Shown here: positions 58,615 through 64,000 of the stretch, piece by piece | Layout of the letters: every line of letters begins with the position of its first letter | How positions within the stretch are numbered: position 1 is the first letter of the stretch | Origin: Sphingomonas endophytica | Lineage (GTDB): Bacteria > Pseudomonadota > Alphaproteobacteria > Sphingomonadales > Sphingomonadaceae | Direction: 5' to 3' | Assembly (NCBI RefSeq): GCF_014199415.1 | Contig: NZ_JACIJN010000009.1 | Location: 62,001-126,000, forward strand | DNA length: 64,000 nt | Made by a program: the position numbers and the translations under genes | Notes under the pieces: model-generated | The model's input: only the letters and a program-made list of their open reading frames with translations | Told to the model about the DNA's origin: nothing | Databases searched by the model: none

Positions 58615-59922
58615 ATGGCCGCGTCTGACATCATCGCCGGAACCGGGCTGCGCGAGGACGCCGGACGGCGCAACGTGCGGCTGCTCTCGATCCTGCGCTG
58701 GCTCGCGGTCGGGGGGCAGCTCGCGACGATCCTGCTCGTCCATTTCATCGTCGGCGTGCACCTGCCGCTGGTGCCGATGCTCGGCGCGGTCGCGGTGCTG
58801 GTCGCGCTCAATCTCGCGATCGGACAGATCGTCGGGCGGCGGCCGATCACCTATGGCGCGCTGTTCGCGACGCTGCTGGTCGATGTCGCGTGCCTGACGA
58901 CGCAGCTCTATCTCAGCGGCGGGGTCGGCAATCCGTTCGTGACCCTGTTCCTGCTTCAGGTCGTGATCGCCGCGCTGCTGCTGCGCGATCATGCGAGCTG
59001 GGCGATGGTCGCGCTCAGCAGCGCCCTGTTCGCCTGGCTGGCGCACGCCGCGCCGCCGTTCGCGCTGCCGCGCGGCTGGGCCTCGACGCTCTCGACCCCG
59101 TATATCTTGGGAAGCTGGTTCAATTTCACGCTCACCGCGACGTTGCTCGCGCTGTTCGTCACGCGGATCGTCCGCAACGTCTCCGAACATGACGCACGGC
59201 TCGCCGCGCTCCGCCAGCGCGCCGCCGAGGAGGAGCATATCGTCCGCATGGGGCTGCTCGCCAGCGGCGCGGCGCACGAACTCGGCACGCCGCTGTCGTC
59301 GATCGCGGTAATGCTGGGCGACTGGCGGCGCGAGCCCGCGATCGCTACCTCCCCTGCCTTGCTCGCCGATCTCGACGACATGCGCACCGAGGTGACGCGC
59401 TGCAAGGACATCCTCAGCCAGGTGCTGCTCGCCTCGGGCGAGGTGCGCGGGATGGGGCCGGTGCGCACCACGCTCAAGACATTCCTGTCGGGGATCGTCG
59501 GCGACTGGCGCGGCAAGACGCAGGTCGCCGCCGCCTATGAGCATCTGATGACCAGCGATCCGCGGATCGTCGCCGACAAGGCGCTGGCGCAGACGATCAC
59601 CAATCTGCTCGACAATGCGCTGGAGGCGGGCGGTCGCACGATCGCGCTGTGCGCGTGGTGGGACGGTGACCGGCTCGTGCTGTCGGTGCGCGACGACGGC
59701 CGCGGCTTCGCGCCGGCGATCCTCGACGGGCTCGGCAAGCCCTATATGAGCACCAAGACGCGGCGCGGCGCGGGGCTCGGACTGTTCCTCGCGGTCAACG
59801 TGTTGCGGACGCTCGGCGGCACCGTCTCGGCGCGCAACCGCGAGGGCGGCGAAGGCGGCGGGGGCGAGGTGACGCTGACGCTGCCGATCGCGGCGATCTC
59901 GATCCCGGAGGAGGGCGCATGA
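58615..59922 (+). CDS. regB: Redox-sensing histidine kinase, RegB/PrrB/ActS family
   Basis: A 435-residue kinase with six membrane helices (about 25-185). The quinone-binding heptad GGVGNPF is at 102-108, as in RegB. The phospho-acceptor is H221 (ASGAAHELGTPLSSIAVM), and C263 (TRCKDIL) is placed like the redox-active Cys265 of RegB. The catalytic core has NLLDNALEAGG, DDGRGFA and GAGLGLFLAVN. AAGGAG is the ribosome site. The stop overlaps the regA ATG. It lies beside the cyo operon, a typical target. Confidence 0.93.
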   Translation: MAASDIIAGTGLREDAGRRNVRLLSILRWLAVGGQLATILLVHFIVGVHLPLVPMLGAVAVLVALNLAIGQIVGRRPITYGALFATLLVDVACLTTQLYLSGGVGNPFVTLFLLQVVIAALLLRDHASWAMVALSSALFAWLAHAAPPFALPRGWASTLSTPYILGSWFNFTLTATLLALFVTRIVRNVSEHDARLAALRQRAAEEEHIVRMGLLASGAAHELGTPLSSIAVMLGDWRREPAIATSPALLADLDDMRTEVTRCKDILSQVLLASGEVRGMGPVRTTLKTFLSGIVGDWRGKTQVAAAYEHLMTSDPRIVADKALAQTITNLLDNALEAGGRTIALCAWWDGDRLVLSVRDDGRGFAPAILDGLGKPYMSTKTRRGAGLGLFLAVNVLRTLGGTVSARNREGGEGGGGEVTLTLPIAAISIPEEGA

Positions 59923-60449
59923 GCGAGCGGCGGTTGCTGATCGTCGAGGATGACGCGGTGTTCGCGCGCACGCTGGCGCGCTCGTTCGAGCGGCGCGGCT
60001 ATCAGGTGCGCGCGATCACCGATCCCGACGATCTCGACGCGGCGGTCGACGCGCTCAAGCCCGACCATGCGGTGGTCGACCTGCGGCTCGGCAATGCCTC
60101 CGGGCTGACGTGCGTGGCGCGGCTCCATGCGCTCGATCCGCAGATGCGGATCGTGGTGCTGACCGGTTTCGCCAGCATCGCCACCGCGGTCGAGGCGGTG
60201 AAGCTGGGCGCGACCAACTACCTGTCGAAGCCTGCCAATTCCGACGACATCGAGGCGGCGTTCCAGGCGAGCGGCGAGGGCGACGCCAGCGTCGAGCTGG
60301 TCGCGCCGCCGACCTCGCTGCGCACGCTGGAATGGGAGCATATCCACCAGACACTGGCGGACTGCGGGTTCAACGTCTCGGAGGCGGCGCGGCGGCTGGG
60401 GATGCACCGGCGCACACTCGCGAGAAAGCTGGGCAAGCGGCATCTGTAA
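59919..60449 (+). CDS. regA: Response regulator, RegA/PrrA/ActR family
   Basis: A 176-residue regulator: receiver domain (about 1-118) with D54 in VVDLRLGNAS and K in YLSKPANSDD, then a Fis-type helix-turn-helix (about 130-172; LADCGFNVSEAARRLGMHRR). It starts ATG at 59919, overlapping regB (ATGA). RegA is the global redox regulator of respiration in alphaproteobacteria. cyo and cox control by it is inference; the short length and end KLGKRHL fit. Confidence 0.94.
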   Translation: MSERRLLIVEDDAVFARTLARSFERRGYQVRAITDPDDLDAAVDALKPDHAVVDLRLGNASGLTCVARLHALDPQMRIVVLTGFASIATAVEAVKLGATNYLSKPANSDDIEAAFQASGEGDASVELVAPPTSLRTLEWEHIHQTLADCGFNVSEAARRLGMHRRTLARKLGKRHL

Positions 60450-60453
60450 CGCC

Positions 60454-60584
60454 CGTCGCCCCTGCGAAGGCAGCGGCCCATGTCTCTGTCGTGCCGCGGC
60501 AAGCCTGACACACGAGAGACATCCATGTGTCAGACCTGACGCAACATTCGACAGACATGGGCCCCTGCCTGCGCAGGGGCGACG
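60454..60584. repeat. Family D palindromic repeat, copy 2 (131 bp)
   Basis: CGTCGCCCCTGCGAAGGCAG at the left and CTGCCTGCGCAGGGGCGACG at the right, with CCCATGTCT / AGACATGGG inside and a GTGTCAGACC centre. It matches 48968-49099. It fills the gap between the convergent regA and the glutaredoxin-like gene. Confidence 0.8.
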
Positions 60585-60585
60585 G

Positions 60586-61329
60586 TTACGAGAGGACCAT
60601 CCACACTGCCATCGCGATCATCATGACATTCTCGGTCAGCGACACGAACCCCAGCGGCACCCGCGTCGCGCCGCCGACGCAGGCGCATTTCAGTTCGCGC
60701 CTGTCGACATAGACCGCCTTGAACACCGACACCGCGCCGACCGTCCCGATCAACAGCGCGACCGGCACCGCCAGCCAGTCCGCGACATGCGCGGTCATCA
60801 GCACCCCCGCCAGCCCCTCGGCGAACGGATAGACATAGCCGTAGCGCACCCAGCGCTTCGCCAGCAGATCGTAGTTGAGGAACATCGTCGAGAAGGTCTC
60901 GACATCCTGCAACTTGAGCAGCGCGAGCACGCACATGCTGAACGAGACGAACCATTCGGCGGCGCGCAGCGTCAGCGGGGTGCCGAACGCCGCGGTGCTC
61001 GCCGCCAGCGCCATCAGCGCGGTCATCGCGAACACCGCCAGCACCGGGCGATAGCTCGTCTGCCCCGGCGCGGGCACGTGGAGGCCGAAGAAGCGGCGCA
61101 GATCGTCATAGCCGCCGACCCGCTCGCCAGCGATGAACGTCTGCGGGGTGGTCTTGACGCCATATTCGGCCTTGAAGGCGTCGGTCTCCTCGCGGGTGCG
61201 CAACCAATGGTCGTCGACCGCATAGCCGCGCCGCTGCAACAGGTCCTTCGCCTTCACGCCATAGGGGCAGGTGTGCGTCGGCATCACCATCCGGTAGAGC
61301 GTGGCGCGCTTCGCGGTCGTCTGGGTCAT
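60586..61329 (-). CDS. Glutaredoxin-MauE fusion membrane protein
   Basis: A 247-residue protein. The N-terminal glutaredoxin domain (about 8-88) has the active site CPYG (C21, single Cys) and the cis-Pro TTPQTFI. Then about five helices of the MauE/DoxX-like type (about 92-245), including a conserved KCACVGG loop near residue 212. Fused Grx-MauE proteins handle thiol redox at the membrane; the partner is not known. It stands next to regBA but is transcribed the other way. Confidence 0.85.
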   Translation of the reverse strand: MTQTTAKRATLYRMVMPTHTCPYGVKAKDLLQRRGYAVDDHWLRTREETDAFKAEYGVKTTPQTFIAGERVGGYDDLRRFFGLHVPAPGQTSYRPVLAVFAMTALMALAASTAAFGTPLTLRAAEWFVSFSMCVLALLKLQDVETFSTMFLNYDLLAKRWVRYGYVYPFAEGLAGVLMTAHVADWLAVPVALLIGTVGAVSVFKAVYVDRRELKCACVGGATRVPLGFVSLTENVMMIAMAVWMVLS

Positions 61330-61348
61330 GCCGTAAAGATAGACGCGG

Positions 61349-62353
61349 TCAGCCGAGAATGCGCCGGTAGAGCGCGATATAATCGTCGGCCATCCGGGCG
61401 ACGCTGAACCGCTCGGCGACCGCGCGGCGGCAGGCGGCGCGGTCGATCTCGCCGGCGCGGTCGATCGCCGCGACCGCCTCGGCGGGGGTGTCGACCAGAA
61501 AGCCGGTCACGCCGTCCTCGATCAACTCGGGCATCGAACCGCGGCGGGTGGCGATCACCGGCGTCCCGCACGCCATCGCCTCGATCACCGACAGCCCGAA
61601 CGGCTCGTCGAAGTTGATGAGGTGGAGCAAGGCGCGCGCCCTGCCCAGCGCTGCGACCCGCGCCTCGCCGCCGACCGCGCCATGATAGCGGATGCGATCG
61701 TCGAGCGCCGGCGCGACCGCGCGGTCGTAATAGCCTTGATCCTGGACGATCCCGTAGAGGTTCAGCGCCCGCCCCGTCGCGCGCGCCGCCGCGATCGCCT
61801 CTGCGGCGCCCTTGTCGGGATGCAGCCGCCCGAAGAACAGCAGATCGTCGCTTCCCGTGGCGTCGAAGCGGAAATCGTCGAGCGGGATGCCATGGTGGAT
61901 CGTCGCGGCATAGCGCAGCGCGGAATGCCGGTCGGCATCGCTGATCGCGACATAATGCACCCGGTCCTGATAGGGCGCGTACATCGGCAGGATGCGATCC
62001 GAGGAAAAGCCGTGGATCGTCGTCACGACCGGCGTGTCGACCAGCGGCGCAAAGGCGTGCGCCGGAAAGTCCGCCTGGTTGTGGATCAGGTCGAACCGTG
62101 CCGCCTGCGCGAACAGGTGGCTGAGGTGGCGATATTCCCACACCTTCGCGTCGATGGCCGGATCTTCGGAATAAGGCGCGGGGACGACGCCGTCGAGCGT
62201 GGCGCTGGTCAGGCTGTCGAGCGTCGCAAACAGAGTCACGTCCACCCCGCGTTCGACCAGGGCTTCGGTCAGCAGATGCGTCACCAGCTCCCATGGTCCA
62301 TAGTGGCGCGGCGGGGTGCGCCACGCGATCGGGGCGAGCATGGCGATCTTCAT
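61349..62353 (-). CDS. Glycosyltransferase family 4 protein
   Basis: A 334-residue GT-B enzyme. MKIAMLAPIAWRTPPRHYGP and WELVTHLLTEALVERGVDVT form the N-terminal domain; LLFFGRLHPDKGAAEAIAAA and the nucleotide-sugar EX7E region NFDEPFGLSVIEAMACGTPV the C-terminal one. Cytoplasmic. The similarity to trehalose/sucrose synthesis and capsule GT4 enzymes is general. It precedes the GH13 gene on the same strand order (59 bases downstream of it), so a shared alpha-glucan or glucoside role is possible. Confidence 0.88.
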   Translation of the reverse strand: MKIAMLAPIAWRTPPRHYGPWELVTHLLTEALVERGVDVTLFATLDSLTSATLDGVVPAPYSEDPAIDAKVWEYRHLSHLFAQAARFDLIHNQADFPAHAFAPLVDTPVVTTIHGFSSDRILPMYAPYQDRVHYVAISDADRHSALRYAATIHHGIPLDDFRFDATGSDDLLFFGRLHPDKGAAEAIAAARATGRALNLYGIVQDQGYYDRAVAPALDDRIRYHGAVGGEARVAALGRARALLHLINFDEPFGLSVIEAMACGTPVIATRRGSMPELIEDGVTGFLVDTPAEAVAAIDRAGEIDRAACRRAVAERFSVARMADDYIALYRRILG

Positions 62354-62412
62354 GAATGGTGGTCCTCGTTGCTTCCGCCTCGCTTGTCACCCGACTTTCG
62401 CCGGGGCGGCGG

Positions 62413-63996
62413 CTATGGTTTGAAGATCAGGCCTTCGTTGGCGTAGAGCATGCCGGGTTCGGGTGCGCCATCCAGTGTCGAGGCGAGCACGTCGCCGACC
62501 CAGTCGAAGGTTATGGCGCGCGCCGTCAGATTGAGCGCCACCCGCAGCACCTCGCCGCCGTGCCGTCGCTCATAGGCCAACACCCCGTCCGCCGCGTCGA
62601 GCAACCGGAAATTGCCGACCGCCAGCGCCGGGCGCGCACGACGCAGCGCCAGCAAGTGCCGGTACAGCATCAACATCGATCCGGGATCGGCCTTTTGCGC
62701 GGCGACGTTGCGGGTCGGCCAGTCGGGGTTGAGCGGTAGCCACGGCTCGACCGTCGAGAAACCGGCGAAGGGCGACGTATCCCACGGCATCGGCGTCCGC
62801 GACCGGTCACGCCCGATCCCGATCCCCGGCTGACGCAGCTCCTGCGGATCGCGGACGCGGTCGGGGGGGATGTCCACCGTCCCGATCCCCAGTTCGTCGC
62901 CTTGGTACAAGGTCGGCGTCCCGCGCAGCGTCAGCAGCAGCATCGCCGCGACCCGCGCCTGCGCCTCGCCGACGCGCGCGGCGATGCGCGGCGCGTCATG
63001 GCTGCCGATCACCCAATTGGGCCAGCCGTGCGCCGGCAGACTCGCCTCATAGGCGGCGACCATCGTGCGCAGCGTCGCGGCATCCCACGCATTCTCGATC
63101 AACTGGAAATTGAACGGCAAATGCACCTGCGGCCGCTCGGGCGTGCCATACCAGCGCGCGTGACGATCGTTGGGCAGGAAGATCTCGCCGATCAGCACGC
63201 GCCCCCGCCCCTCGGCCCCGTAAGCATCGGCGAGCGCGCGCATCTCCGCGGCGATCGCATGCGCCTCGGGCTGGTCGGTCGAATGCTGCTGGATCAACCG
63301 GTCGCGCTCGGTGATCCCCGGCCGCCAATAAGGGTTCACCGGATTGTCGGGAAAGCCATCCGCCTTGACGATATGCCACAGCACGTCGATCCGGAAGCCG
63401 TCGACCCCGCGATCGAACCAGAAGCGCATCGCATCGAGCATCGCCGCCTTGAGCGCGGGGTTGCGCCAGTTGAGGTCGGGTTGCTGCCTGAGGAAGGCGT
63501 GGAGGTAATACTGCCCGCTCGCCGGGTCATATTCCCACGCCGAGCCGCCGAAGTCGCTGATCCAGTTGTTGGGCGGCCCGCCATCGGCGGCGGGATCGCG
63601 CCAGATGTACCAGTCGCGCTTTGGGCTGTCGCGGCCGGAGCGGCTGTCGACGAACCACGGGTGCTGGTCCGAACTGTGGTTGGGGACGAAATCGAGCAAC
63701 AGCCGGAGCCCGCGCGCATGGACCGCCGCCAGCAGCCGGTCGAACGCGGCCAGATCGCCGAACAGCGCGTCGATCGCGCAATAATCGGCGACGTCATAGC
63801 CGAAATCGGCCATCGGCGACGGAAAGACCGGCGACAGCCAGATCGCGTCGACCCCCAGCGCCGCGACATGATCGAGCCGCCGCTCGATACCGGCCAGATC
63901 GCCGACCCCATCGCCATCGCTGTCCTGAAAGGAGCGCGGATAGATCTGGTAGACGGTGCCGCTTTCCCACCACGGGTGATCGTGTCGCTCGCTCAT
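62413..63996 (-). CDS. GH13 alpha-glucosidase / oligo-1,6-glucosidase
   Basis: A 527-residue alpha-amylase-family hydrolase, cytoplasmic (no signal). The barrel starts WWESGTVYQIYPRSFQDSDG; DFVPNHSSDQHPWF, GVDGFRIDVLWH with nucleophile D204, acid/base E271 in LIGEIFLPND, and VIGSHDAPR with D334 are intact. C-terminal beta domain (about 440-527). It resembles GH13 subfamilies 17, 23 and 30, which act on maltose, sucrose or isomaltose. The start at 63996 is only four bases from the window end, so the promoter is not visible. Confidence 0.92.
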   Translation of the reverse strand: MSERHDHPWWESGTVYQIYPRSFQDSDGDGVGDLAGIERRLDHVAALGVDAIWLSPVFPSPMADFGYDVADYCAIDALFGDLAAFDRLLAAVHARGLRLLLDFVPNHSSDQHPWFVDSRSGRDSPKRDWYIWRDPAADGGPPNNWISDFGGSAWEYDPASGQYYLHAFLRQQPDLNWRNPALKAAMLDAMRFWFDRGVDGFRIDVLWHIVKADGFPDNPVNPYWRPGITERDRLIQQHSTDQPEAHAIAAEMRALADAYGAEGRGRVLIGEIFLPNDRHARWYGTPERPQVHLPFNFQLIENAWDAATLRTMVAAYEASLPAHGWPNWVIGSHDAPRIAARVGEAQARVAAMLLLTLRGTPTLYQGDELGIGTVDIPPDRVRDPQELRQPGIGIGRDRSRTPMPWDTSPFAGFSTVEPWLPLNPDWPTRNVAAQKADPGSMLMLYRHLLALRRARPALAVGNFRLLDAADGVLAYERRHGGEVLRVALNLTARAITFDWVGDVLASTLDGAPEPGMLYANEGLIFKP

Positions 63997-64000
63997 CGCC

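Overview
The window is a high-GC, gene-dense stretch of an alphaproteobacterial chromosome. The gene content (RegB/RegA-type redox pair, HWE-family kinase, cyo quinol oxidase with SURF1, rph/rdgB opposite hrcA/grpE, NodT-family outer-membrane factor, late cobalamin genes) and the intergenic palindromic repeats fit a sphingomonad, probably Sphingomonas or a close relative. The genus is inferred from gene content and style; no 16S gene is present. I see no prophage, insertion sequence, plasmid gene or CRISPR array.

Layout. 1-9.2 kb: 3' end of a CCA-adding enzyme gene, a GGDEF/EAL protein, parC, a LysR regulator with a palindromic operator and a divergent small gene, an OpgC-type membrane protein, an alpha/beta hydrolase lipoprotein and a DUF4349 lipoprotein. 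9.2-14.4 kb: purC-purS-purQ, a GNAT enzyme and a YhhQ-type transporter, tRNA-Arg(UCU), a hairpin-rich noncoding stretch, an NmrA-type oxidoreductase, msrB and a charged coiled-coil protein. 14.4-25.2 kb: a late cobalamin assembly and salvage cluster (cobO, cobalamin riboswitch, btuB, DUF1636, cobT, cobC phosphatase, cobS, cobQ, cbiB, threonine-phosphate decarboxylase, cobU) with no corrin-ring genes in view, interrupted by a lower-GC GNAT segment. 25.2-33.7 kb: a secreted Gfo/Idh/MocA oxidoreductase, purB, mobA, two tiny ORFs, the tesA/ybbA/ybbP group and a GntR/FadR regulator. 33.8-38.6 kb: an EmrA-EmrB-NodT tripartite efflux operon with a convergent TetR gene. 38.6-41.3 kb: a translationally coupled HWE kinase, response regulator and Crp/Fnr set.

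41.4-48.4 kb: rph-rdgB followed by a caa3-type cytochrome c oxidase operon (CoxB with a cytochrome c domain, fused CoxA/CoxC, a small membrane protein, CtaG, a three-haem cytochrome c). 48.4-51.3 kb: a DUF6438 lipoprotein, a STAS-like protein, hrcA and grpE. 51.3-60.5 kb: an MFS transporter, cyoABCD-surf1, a frameshifted HTH/DUF4019 gene and regB/regA. Two haem-copper terminal oxidases and a quinone/redox-sensing two-component system therefore lie within about 19 kb. 60.5-64 kb: a glutaredoxin-MauE fusion, a family 4 glycosyltransferase and a GH13 alpha-glucosidase.

Four families of palindromic intergenic repeats (called A-D here) are scattered through the window. One copy of family C lies in frame inside ctaG, and one copy of family B supplies the last codons and stop of mobA. 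Other oddities: two genes without a normal start codon (response regulator at 39.7 kb, coxB at 46.9 kb), a homopolymer frameshift at 58.14 kb, and the same GGACA-N3-TGTCC palindrome upstream of both the efflux and cyo operons.
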